Part shown: positions 56,212 through 64,000 of the stretch, in pieces
Numbering within the stretch: position 1 is the stretch's first letter
Layout of the letters: every line of letters starts with the position of its first letter
Assembly (NCBI GenBank): GCA_963735065.1
Contig: CAVTJL010000008.1
Location: forward strand, 1 to 64,000
Length of the DNA stretch: 64,000 nt
Direction of reading: 5' to 3'
From: CAVTJL01 sp963735065
Lineage (GTDB): Bacteria; Pseudomonadota; Alphaproteobacteria; Geminicoccales; Geminicoccaceae
Made by a program: the position numbers and the translations under genes
The notes under the pieces: generated by a model
The model's input: only the letters and a program-made list of their open reading frames with translations
Database searches by the model: none
Told to the model about the DNA's origin: nothing

Positions 56212-56411
56212 GCGCTTTCCCCTCCCTGGCCCTTGGCGCCGGTGACGGCGCCAGGACCTGATAGCAGGTGCGAGAGGCCAACGGGAGTGGGGCGCCCGTA
56301 CGAGCCGTACGTATCGCGGGCGGAGGGGTTGCAGCCCCGAACATTGACGGACTTGTGCGTGGGGCGCAGCATGCCCACGCTGCCTGCCGGGCGCTGTCAG
56401 AGGAGGTTCAG

Positions 56412-57794
56412 TTGGACATTCGAGTGGCCGAGAGCAACTACCATAACGAGCATCTGCTCCTCGGGTTCAGCGAGCTCAGGCGCCTCAAGAGCGAGCGGCC
56501 GCTGGTGTTCGGCCGCGGCCGGGGCATCTTCGTGTTCGACGAGAACGGCAAGGACTATATCGAGGCGGTCTCGACCTTCTACTGCGCGGCGCTGGGCTTC
56601 AGCGACGAGGCGCTGATCGAGGCTGCCATCCGCCAGCTGCGGGCGCTGCCGATGTATCCCTCGGCCATTCATCGCACCGTGCCGGCGGTGATGGAGCTGA
56701 CGGAGCGCCTGGCCGCGATCTCGCCCCTGAAGAACCCGCGTATCTATTTCTCCACCACGGGCTCCGAGGCGAACGACTATCTGATCAAGTTCATGTGGTA
56801 CGGCAACGGCTTCGCCGGCCAGCCGGACCGCCGCAAGATGATCTCGCGCGAGGCCAGCTACCACGGCAGCACGATCGCCACCGCCTCCCTCGGCGGCAGC
56901 CGCGAGCTGCACGAGAGCTTCGGCATCCCGATGGGCCTGGCGCTCCAGGTGAGCCACCCGAGCTGGCCCGCCGCGGCCCTGCCCGGCGAGGATGAGGACG
57001 GCTTCACCGATCGGCTGGCGCAGGAGCTGGAGGAGGCGATCCTGGCGGCGGGGCCCGAGACCATCGGCGCCATGATCGCCGAGCCCGTCTCCGTCTCGTC
57101 CGGCATGTTCCCGCCGCCGGCCGGCTACTTCCCCAAGATCACCAAGGTTCTGAAAAAGTACGGCATCCAGCTCTTCATCGATGAGGTGGTGACGGGCTTC
57201 GGCCGCTCCGGCAGGATGTGGGCGACGGAGGCCATGGGGCTCGAGCCCGACTGCATCACCTGCGCCAAGGGCATCACCGGCGCCTACATGCCGATCGCCG
57301 CCATCATGATGGGCGAGGGCTTTGCCGAGCGTCTCGACATGGGCAGCGAGACCAAGGGCTGGTTCGCCCATGGCGGCACGCATCACGGCCACGCCGTCTC
57401 GGCTGCCGTGGCCGTCGAGGTCCTGAACGTCTTCGAGCGGCGCGACATCCTGGGCCACGTCCAGAAGATGATCCCGGTCTGGAACCGCATGCTGGACGGG
57501 ATGCTCGATCATCCGCTGGTGCGCGGCAGCAGGAAGTTCGGCCTGATGGGGGCCCTCGAGGTGGCGCAGCCGGGCGAGTCCGGCGCCGGCGCCGCCGCCT
57601 CCCTCAAGGTCGGCGGCCTCAGCAAGGCCATCTACGATGCCGGCCTCGAGCAGGGGATCATCGTTCGGCCGCTCGCCGGCTGCATCGTGATGGCGCCCCC
57701 GCTCATCATCACCGAGGCCGAGATCGACGAGCTCGGCCGGCGCCTGCGGGCGGCCCTCGACGACGCCTTGGCGACGCTGTCCGCCGCCGACTAG
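56412..57794 (+). CDS. Class III PLP-dependent aminotransferase
   Basis: 460-aa fold-type I transaminase. Start chosen at TTG 56412 because AGGAGG (56400-56406) lies directly upstream; the longer ATG frame from 56268 adds 48 residues of poor quality. Motifs: FSTTGSEANDYLIK, SREASYHGSTIATASLGGS, QLFIDEVVTGFGRSGRMW (cofactor Asp) and TCAKGITGAYMPIAA (PLP Lys). Substrate is probably an omega-amino acid or amine; position beside HyuAB and an importer suggests amine or amino-acid degradation. Confidence 0.9.
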   Translation: MDIRVAESNYHNEHLLLGFSELRRLKSERPLVFGRGRGIFVFDENGKDYIEAVSTFYCAALGFSDEALIEAAIRQLRALPMYPSAIHRTVPAVMELTERLAAISPLKNPRIYFSTTGSEANDYLIKFMWYGNGFAGQPDRRKMISREASYHGSTIATASLGGSRELHESFGIPMGLALQVSHPSWPAAALPGEDEDGFTDRLAQELEEAILAAGPETIGAMIAEPVSVSSGMFPPPAGYFPKITKVLKKYGIQLFIDEVVTGFGRSGRMWATEAMGLEPDCITCAKGITGAYMPIAAIMMGEGFAERLDMGSETKGWFAHGGTHHGHAVSAAVAVEVLNVFERRDILGHVQKMIPVWNRMLDGMLDHPLVRGSRKFGLMGALEVAQPGESGAGAAASLKVGGLSKAIYDAGLEQGIIVRPLAGCIVMAPPLIITEAEIDELGRRLRAALDDALATLSAAD

Positions 57795-57813
57795 GCGCCT
57801 TCGAAAGGGCCAT

Positions 57814-57844
57814 GGCTTGTCCCCTGGCTCGCCGGGGACAAGCC
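57814..57844. repeat. REP-like palindrome between aminotransferase and ABC genes
   Basis: GGCTTGTCCCC (57814-57824) and GGGGACAAGCC (57834-57844), loop TGGCTCGCC, form a strong hairpin in the intergenic gap, followed by AGTGACGCCTGTGG. It resembles the REP units near 27.6-28.0 kb in GC-rich palindromic style but is a different sequence. Confidence 0.6.
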
Positions 57845-57896
57845 CCGGGGGAGCGCGACAGTGACGCCTGTGGCGTCTGGAGACATGGGAGATCGG

Positions 57897-58739
<843 letters not shown>

Positions 58740-58888
58740 GCGGCCGGTGCCCGCCGGCACGGTGGGCGCCGATCTCGTGGCCGAGGATCTTCCGTCGATC
58801 GTGAGAGAGCGGGGGAAGCGCCGCCCATGCCGCTAGGAGGCAGGGGCCGGCGTGGTGGAAGCAACCGACAAGTCGAGGAGGAAGCATC

Positions 58889-59809
58889 ATGAATGATCAG
58901 CCCAAGGACGGGACGACGAGCCCCGAGTCGCTGGCCACGCGCCGGCGCCTGATTCTTACCGGCGGCGTTGCGACCGTTGGAGCTGTCGCCGCCGCGGTCG
59001 CGCCGGCAGCGCGGGCGGCGGACGCGCCCAAGATCGACACGTCGTTCAAGGACTTCACCCTGCCGAAGTTCGAATGCGACGATTCGCTGGTCAAGGTCCA
59101 GAAGAAGGGCCAGCTCGTCGTTGGCACCTCCAACGACTGGCCCTACTCGTTCCTCGACCCGAAGACCGGCGCCTTCACCGGCCTCGATGCCGATATCATC
59201 CGCTATGCCGCCAAGATGCTGAGCATTCCGGACGTCAAGGTCGAGACTGTGACCTTCGACGGCCTGATCCCGGGGTTGCTCGACGGCCGCTTCGACATCA
59301 TCGGCGACTCGATCCACTACACGAAGGCGCGTGCCAAGGTCGTCGATTTCTCCTTCCCCACTTACTACTACTCGGAGTGGCTGGTGGTGAAGAAGGGCGA
59401 TCCGCTGGGCGCCCATCAGATCGCCGATCTCAAGGGGCATAGCTGCGGCGCCCTTCTCGGCACGAACTACGCCCAGTGGATCCAGGAGACGCCGGGCGTG
59501 GAGTACCGGGGCTACAAGGACTGGCAGTCGATGGCCCAGGACATCCAGAACGGCCGCCTCGACGGCGCCGTGCACGATCAGCCGATCGTGGCGGCGACCA
59601 TCAAGGACCATCCGGACTGGCAGATCGAGCTCGCGAGCGGCTACGAGCCGCATCAGCTCAAGAACCCGGCGGGCTACAGCCGCTATGCCTTCCGTCAGGG
59701 CGACGTGCAGCTGCGCCTCGGCTTCTCGAGCGCCATCGAGTGGATGGAGGACTCCGAGGAGATGTCGAAGATCCTCACCCAGTGGGGCCTCAGCGGCTAC
59801 AACAACTAG
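58889..59809 (+). CDS. Amino-acid-type ABC importer, binding protein (Tat signal)
   Basis: 306-aa periplasmic receptor. ATG 58889, with a twin-arginine-type signal (ATRRRLILTGGVATVGAVAA). FECDDSLVKVQKKGQLVVGT, LLDGRFDIIGDSIHYTKARA and KGHSCGALLGTNYAQWIQET are SBP_bac_3 features. Paralogous in pattern to the receptor at 30370. Followed by a strong hairpin before the permease. Confidence 0.88.
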   Translation: MNDQPKDGTTSPESLATRRRLILTGGVATVGAVAAAVAPAARAADAPKIDTSFKDFTLPKFECDDSLVKVQKKGQLVVGTSNDWPYSFLDPKTGAFTGLDADIIRYAAKMLSIPDVKVETVTFDGLIPGLLDGRFDIIGDSIHYTKARAKVVDFSFPTYYYSEWLVVKKGDPLGAHQIADLKGHSCGALLGTNYAQWIQETPGVEYRGYKDWQSMAQDIQNGRLDGAVHDQPIVAATIKDHPDWQIELASGYEPHQLKNPAGYSRYAFRQGDVQLRLGFSSAIEWMEDSEEMSKILTQWGLSGYNN

Positions 59810-59822
59810 CCGGATCGAGGCC

Positions 59823-59849
59823 GGGCGGGCGGCTTAGGATCGCCCGCCC
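59823..59849 (+). terminator. GC-rich stem-loop after the binding-protein gene
   Basis: GGGCGGGCG (59823-59831) pairs with CGCCCGCCC (59841-59849), loop GCTTAGGAT, with no U-tract. Located 13 bp after the binding-protein stop, upstream of the permease; likely stabilises the upstream message or reduces read-through. Confidence 0.6.
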
Positions 59850-59956
59850 CATCGCTGGCGCGAACCGTGGCTGCCGGCGTCGCTGCGCCGGCGCGCGGTC
59901 TTGCCTTGTCGCGGGCCGGGGCCGGTCCGTCACCTCAGCCGAGCGCGGAGCCGACC

Positions 59957-60637
59957 TTGTTCTCGATCCCTGAGATGATCTCGTTCCTGCCCACGCTCCT
60001 CCAGGGCGCCTGGGTCACCATCACCGTCTCGCTCCTCGCCTATGCGCTGGCGCTCCTTGTGGGTCTCGGCCTGGGCCTCGCGCGGCTGTCGCGCCTCTGG
60101 CCGATCCGCTGGCTCGCCGCCGCCTATGTCCAGTTCATCCGCGGCACGCCGCTGCTGCTGCAGCTCTTCTTCATCTACTATGTGCTGCCCTATGGCGGCA
60201 TCGTGCTGACGCCGTTCGCCTCCGGGGTGCTGGGCCTCACCATCAACTACAGCGCCTACATGGCCGAGGTGTTCCGCTCGGGCATCCAGGCGATCCCGCC
60301 CGGACAGCGCGAGGCCGGCATGTCGCTCGGCATGTCGCGGCGCCTGCTGATGCGCCGGATCATCCTGCCGCAGGCCGTCCGCATCGTCCTGCCGGCCATC
60401 GGCAACTTCTTCGTCTCGATCTTCAAGGACTCGGCGCTGGTATCGGTCATCACCATGCGCGACCTGATGTTCAGCGGCCAGCTTCTGGCCTCTGCGACAT
60501 ACAAGCACTTCGAGATCTTCACGATGGTGGCGATCATCTACTTCATCATCAGCTACCCGACCGCGAAGCTGGTCGAGTACATCGAGGCCCGCTTCGACGT
60601 CTCCCGCACCCGCCGCCCGGTGCCTGGCAAGGTCTGA
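59957..60637 (+). CDS. Amino-acid-type ABC importer, permease
   Basis: 226-aa HisM/GlnP-family permease. Start TTG 59957 chosen because GGAG is 6 nt upstream and the product then begins FSIPEMISFLPTLLQGAWVT; a GTG at 59867 would add 30 low-quality residues. Conserved FIRGTPLLLQLFFIYYVLPY and EAA loop EAGMSLGMSRRLLMRRIILP. Single permease gene, so a homodimer is likely. Confidence 0.9.
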   Translation: MFSIPEMISFLPTLLQGAWVTITVSLLAYALALLVGLGLGLARLSRLWPIRWLAAAYVQFIRGTPLLLQLFFIYYVLPYGGIVLTPFASGVLGLTINYSAYMAEVFRSGIQAIPPGQREAGMSLGMSRRLLMRRIILPQAVRIVLPAIGNFFVSIFKDSALVSVITMRDLMFSGQLLASATYKHFEIFTMVAIIYFIISYPTAKLVEYIEARFDVSRTRRPVPGKV

Positions 60638-60685
60638 GGGCGGGGGCCTCCTCTCTCAGGCGCCGGCAGCACGCGGGCCGGCTGA

Positions 60686-61678
60686 TCAGCCGGAAGCCCC
60701 GGTCGCCTGTGCCGCGTCGTGCACAAGGCCGTACTGCACCCGCATGATCGAGAGGCGGCGGTAGAAGCTCAGAAGGTCGCGGGCGGGGCGCGTCATGCGC
60801 TGGTAGCCCGACAGGAAGGCCACGATGGTCCCGACCTCGGTCTGGCCCTGGATCACGAGCCAGCCGCCCAGCATGAGAATGCTGAGCGGCCCCATGTGGT
60901 TGATGAGATTGTTCAGCACCTTGACCAGATGCTTGATCACGGCGAAGCGGATGCTGATCTCGTAGATCCGCTCGATCTGCTCGCTCGCGCGCCTTTCCTC
61001 GCTGTCCGCGTCGCCGTCGCTCTGCAGCACGCTCTCGCTCAGCTCGCGCCTGACGGTGATCTTCTTCTCCGACAGCCTGTTCAGCATCGGCTGGAACGAG
61101 GCCACGAGGATCGTCGAGGGGATCAGGAAGGCCGCGGCGGCAGCCGCGATCTCCGGCTGCACGAAGAACATGTAGGCTGTGATGCTGAGCAGCAGGCCGG
61201 CCTCCATCAAGGGAGAGGCCAGGCTCTCGGCGACGAAGCCGCCGATCTTCTCGGCTTCCGAGGAGAGGATGGATTGCCTCGTTCCCTCCTCGGGGTCGGC
61301 GCCGAAGGCGTCGCTGCGCACCATCCGCGTGCGCAGCCGGCGGGTGACACCCTCGGCCACACGGGCGAGATAGACGTTACGGAAATACTTGATGACGCCC
61401 ATGGTGAGGTAGACGCCGAAGTAGAGCGCGCCCAGCTCCAGCAGGAGGCTCAGATCGGCCTTCGCCACAGCGTGGTTGACGATGCGCCGCTGCAGCTCCA
61501 GCGGCGCCAGCGTCAAAGGAAAGATGATCAGCGTGAGGAGGCAGAGCCGCAGCTGCTGCTTGGCACTCACCTTGTAGACATAGGCGTAGAGGGCACCCGG
61601 CATGGCCCGCATCGGCCGGTCGCGCACCGGCGGCAGCGCCGACATGTAGAGCTTGCGGAGCGCGGCGTCGGCGTTCAC
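60686..61678 (-). CDS. ABC-type transmembrane domain protein without ATPase domain
   Basis: 330-aa protein with the exporter-type six-helix fold (LITLIIFPLTLAPLELQRRI-like early helix, LGALYFGVYLTMGVIKYF, ITAYMFFVQPEIAAAAAAFL, GPLSILMLGGWLVIQG) and the typical intracellular-loop segment LRTRMVRSDAFGADPEEGTR. There is no Walker A or signature sequence, and the frame ends soon after the helices, so the ATPase is either encoded elsewhere or lost. ATG 61678. Function unknown. Confidence 0.75.
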   Translation of the reverse strand: MNADAALRKLYMSALPPVRDRPMRAMPGALYAYVYKVSAKQQLRLCLLTLIIFPLTLAPLELQRRIVNHAVAKADLSLLLELGALYFGVYLTMGVIKYFRNVYLARVAEGVTRRLRTRMVRSDAFGADPEEGTRQSILSSEAEKIGGFVAESLASPLMEAGLLLSITAYMFFVQPEIAAAAAAFLIPSTILVASFQPMLNRLSEKKITVRRELSESVLQSDGDADSEERRASEQIERIYEISIRFAVIKHLVKVLNNLINHMGPLSILMLGGWLVIQGQTEVGTIVAFLSGYQRMTRPARDLLSFYRRLSIMRVQYGLVHDAAQATGASG

Positions 61679-61892
61679 GGGATCCTCGGGCTTTCAAGCA
61701 TGGGGCACGGAATGTAGGGCACCGGCAGCCAGGCTCCTACCGTGCGTCGCTGCGCTGTGGGGAGATGATCGGCGCCGATGCTCTGCCTCGCCGCCCCGTG
61801 CGGAGCCATTGTGGGCACAGTTTCACGCAACGGATCCCGTCGACCCGCGTTCCGGTCAAAGAGTGAGTGACACAGCCAAAAGGGAGGATGGG

Positions 61893-62414
61893 TTGATCAG
61901 GACGGCTCTCGTGTCCGTCGTGGGCACCCTCGTGGTCGTGGCCGCTGGCGCGGTCGCGTTCGCCTATTCGGGCATCGACAACATCGCCGCTGACGAGCCG
62001 CACGCGGCCGTGACCGCTTGGCTGCTTCACACGACGATGAAACATTCCGTCGCCCGCCGGGCGGCCGAGGTGAGCGTGCCCTCGAATCTCGATGATGCGG
62101 CGCTCATCCAAGAAGGAGCGCAGGACTACAAGAAGATGTGCGCCGGTTGTCACATGGCTCCCGGGCTCAGCCCCTCCGACGTGCGCCAGGGTCTCAATCC
62201 GACCCCGCCCGAGCTCGCCAAGGATGCCCCCCACGTGCCGCCCGCCACGATCTTCTGGATCGTCAAGCACGGCGTGCGCATGACGGCGATGCCGGCCTGG
62301 GGCAAGACCCAGAACGATCACACGATCTGGGCCCTCACCGCCTTCCTGAAGAACGAGCTGCCGAAGATGACGGCCCAGCAATACGCCGCCATCGCCGCGC
62401 CGGCAGGAAAGTGA
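61893..62414 (+). CDS. Cytochrome c, membrane-anchored or exported
   Basis: 173-aa c-type cytochrome. TTG 61893 preferred since AGGGAGG lies just before it; an in-frame GTG at 61863 would add 10 residues. N-terminal hydrophobic anchor ALVSVVGTLVVVAAGAVAFAY, one heme site CAGCH (about residue 83) and the distal Met region MTAMPAWG. Divergent from the ABC-type membrane protein. Electron partner not shown by context. Confidence 0.88.
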   Translation: MIRTALVSVVGTLVVVAAGAVAFAYSGIDNIAADEPHAAVTAWLLHTTMKHSVARRAAEVSVPSNLDDAALIQEGAQDYKKMCAGCHMAPGLSPSDVRQGLNPTPPELAKDAPHVPPATIFWIVKHGVRMTAMPAWGKTQNDHTIWALTAFLKNELPKMTAQQYAAIAAPAGK

Positions 62415-62459
62415 GCCGAAAGCGGCGGCAGCCGGACTCCGGCCGCTGCCGCTCGATCG

Positions 62460-62993
62460 TCAGTTCATCCGTCCGCGGGGCGGGGGCGATGCCGCCTCGG
62501 GTGAGCCCGTGCGATCACTGAGCGGCCAGTCGCGGCGCGCCAGGAGCTCGGCCATCGTCTCGGCATAGGCGCAAAGCTCGGGCACCGCCTCCGTTTGGAC
62601 CAGGCCGCGCGCGATGCGTGCCGCTCGTGCGGCGTCCCCGACCTGGGCCGCCGCATGGAGATCGAGAAGCCGCCGCTCGTCGAGCAGGACCGACGCCGCG
62701 CGAAGCGGTGCCAGCCGGACCGGCAGGATCGCGCGTCTCGCCAGCAGCGCCCACAGGCTCTCGAAGACGGCGAGACCGGCCTCCACCTTGGCGAGGCCAA
62801 AGGCGAGCCTGAAGCCGTGGAGCATGCAGCGGCTGCCTGGCGCGTCGTCCGCCTGTCGATGGCGGAAAGCCCATAGAACGAACTGCTCCCCTGCCGTCAG
62901 GTGGGTGACGAGCAGGCCGCTCGGCATCGACACCACGCCCGCCATGTCCTCATCCCGCCCGTCGTCCCGAAAGACCTGCTGCATCGTCCGCAA
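62460..62993 (-). CDS. Conserved-looking unknown protein
   Basis: 177-aa soluble protein, ATG 62993. HLTAGEQFVLWAFRHRQADD, CMLHGFRLAFGLAKVEAGLA and FESLWALL, then LAPLRAASVLLDERRLLDLH: a helical protein with well-biased codons, resembling hypothetical proteins in related alphaproteobacteria, function unknown. Convergent with the cytochrome gene. Confidence 0.6.
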   Translation of the reverse strand: MRTMQQVFRDDGRDEDMAGVVSMPSGLLVTHLTAGEQFVLWAFRHRQADDAPGSRCMLHGFRLAFGLAKVEAGLAVFESLWALLARRAILPVRLAPLRAASVLLDERRLLDLHAAAQVGDAARAARIARGLVQTEAVPELCAYAETMAELLARRDWPLSDRTGSPEAASPPPRGRMN

Positions 62994-63640
62994 TCCCCTC
63001 TTGATTCGGTCTCTCTATTCGTCAGAGCGGCGACGAGTTCAACAAATACCGACAGTGTTCTTAACTATAGTTACTCAAAATTGGATGGAGAACAATAATC
63101 ATTCCAAAGTGGAGCCCGCCGTGGTTGTCTGGCATCGCTTGGATCCTTCGTTCGATCGGCCGAGCCCGCGCCGGTTGCGGCTCGCGGGGAGGCACCAACC
63201 GCACAGCCGCAGCGTGCCACAGAATGATTGAAACCGTCGGGTGAGCGTTTGCGTGACTATGAGCCTGTCCCGATCGTTCTCGGCCCTGCCTTTGCCTCCG
63301 GAGCTCACTTCGCGGCCGGAGGAGTCTGCTTCCGCTTTTGCCGCCCTGCACCCGCGCTCGTCTCGGGCAGAGGCGCGATCTTCTGTGCGGCTGCGGCGCG
63401 GCGGGCGCATCACATGTATCTCGTCAAGTCCTTGCGGGCAGCTGTTGCTTGGCGGCCCGGCGCGGCGTTCTTGCGCGGTGGCCGTGACCGAAGTATCGGC
63501 GTGCCGAGTAGTTGGTCCGTGGAAGATTATTAATGATAGAGCATGTTGCTCGGCGACCGGCGCGCGGAGATAGTGACGCTGACGCGACCGAGGCCCCGCG
63601 CGGCGCGTCCGCGTGTCACCCGGGGCTGGAACCATGGCTT
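62994..63640. other. Gene-less stretch with AT-rich start
   Basis: 647 bp. The first about 120 bp are AT-rich (AACTATAGTTACTCAAAATT near 63062) and look like promoter DNA. The rest has overlapping open frames on both strands without codon bias or a recognisable product; I see nothing else. Confidence 0.4.
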
Positions 63641-63943
63641 ATGGCCACGAAGTCTCTCCTCAAACGCCTTGGCGCCGTCAGCGGCGCCGTCCTGCTCGCC
63701 GCCATGCTCGGCACGGGCGCGGCCTCCGCCGCTACCTCGAGCAGCAGCTCGACCACGGCGAAGCACCAGCAGTCCTGCGAGGCGAGCGCCACCAAGAAGA
63801 AGCTGACCGGTGACGCGAAGACCACCTACATCGACAAGTGCATGAAGCACGCGTCGACGAAGAAGAAAAAGAAGCACACGGCGACCAAGGAGGCGCCTGC
63901 GCAGACGCCGGCCGCCGCCCCGACGACCCAGCCCAAGGGCTAG
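63641..63943 (+). CDS. PsiF-repeat exported protein
   Basis: 100-aa protein, ATG 63641, signal peptide LKRLGAVSGAVLLAAMLGTG ending ASAAT. The mature part has one PsiF-type repeat (QQSCEASATKKKLTGDAKTT, YIDKCMK) with its two Cys, then a Lys/Thr/Pro-rich tail. PsiF is a phosphate-starvation-inducible protein of unknown function in E. coli; regulation here is not visible. Confidence 0.75.
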   Translation: MATKSLLKRLGAVSGAVLLAAMLGTGAASAATSSSSSTTAKHQQSCEASATKKKLTGDAKTTYIDKCMKHASTKKKKKHTATKEAPAQTPAAAPTTQPKG

Positions 63944-64000
63944 CAGCCAGCACGGTCCAACCGACAGGGGTGACAGGATCCGGCATCTGCTCCAGGGATG

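Noticed and set aside
54148..56616. 822-aa open frame on the plus strand antisense to hyuA
   Set aside because: Composition is His/Asp/Arg-rich with no family motif, and it lies wholly over the well-supported hyuA gene; it is a GC-rich shadow frame.
63099..63635. 178-aa minus-strand frame and overlapping plus-strand frames
   Set aside because: No codon bias, no ribosome binding site and no family features; treated as non-coding.

Overview
The window looks like a chromosomal segment of a GC-rich (about 70%), flagellated alphaproteobacterium. The evidence is a flgBC-fliE-fliQR-flhB block, rplU-rpmA-obgE followed by proB, many ABC importers, a CsrA with a C-terminal extension, and palindromic REP-like intergenic repeats of a kind common in Rhodospirillales, Geminicoccales and relatives. 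The genus cannot be fixed from the sequence alone. No rRNA, tRNA, CRISPR array or intact insertion sequence was found.

Layout. 0-4 kb: an unknown membrane protein, a GNAT acetyltransferase and a hybrid histidine kinase; the last two carry single-base frameshifts. 4.2-9.7 kb: a DsbA-like protein, a glycine-betaine/choline importer in the order proX-proW-proV (minus strand) and a Bug/TctC-like periplasmic binding protein. 9.9-16.2 kb: small stress and envelope genes (META, CsbD, Rap1a-like, glycine-zipper lipoprotein, a 57-aa membrane protein), an intact hicAB pair with a nearby hicB fragment, an AT-richer HEPN-like gene, and two divergent antitoxin-like genes with no toxin beside them. 16.2-21.9 kb: rplU-rpmA, a strong terminator, obgE, an array of chimeric obgE-3'/proB-5' repeats, intact proB and a UbiH-type monooxygenase. 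21.8-28.1 kb: a metallophosphatase, a second hicAB (hicA frameshifted), a horizontally acquired-looking ATPase/Toprim-like gene, a DUF29 gene with a decayed tandem copy, and two related unknown genes flanking a REP-like repeat cluster.

28-36.5 kb: a catabolic cluster (enolase-superfamily dehydratase, amino-acid-type ABC importer, FAH hydrolase), then phosphofructokinase. 36.5-42.1 kb: csrA-purE-purK as an overlapping operon, divergent from the flagellar export and rod genes. 42-48 kb: a BTLCP protease and an HD-GYP-like protein lacking the HD pair, a SAM hydroxide adenosyltransferase, and mntH/mntR divergent around a MntR-like box. 48-51.5 kb: zwf, a HAD hydrolase and a DUF3500 protein. 52-60.6 kb: HyuA/HyuB (HyuB with an N-terminal Cys-rich module), a class III aminotransferase and a second amino-acid-type importer. 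60.7-64 kb: an ABC transmembrane protein without ATPase domain, a cytochrome c, an unknown protein and a PsiF-repeat protein.

Themes. Broken genes and partial tandem duplications are concentrated in the first 28 kb, where non-essential genes are hit and core genes are intact; the remaining 36 kb has only one suspected indel (fliR). The two catabolic clusters each pair a solute-binding protein, one permease and one ATPase with enzymes, suggesting import and breakdown of amino-acid-like or sugar-acid-like compounds. In all three importers a GC-rich stem-loop lies just downstream of the binding-protein gene.
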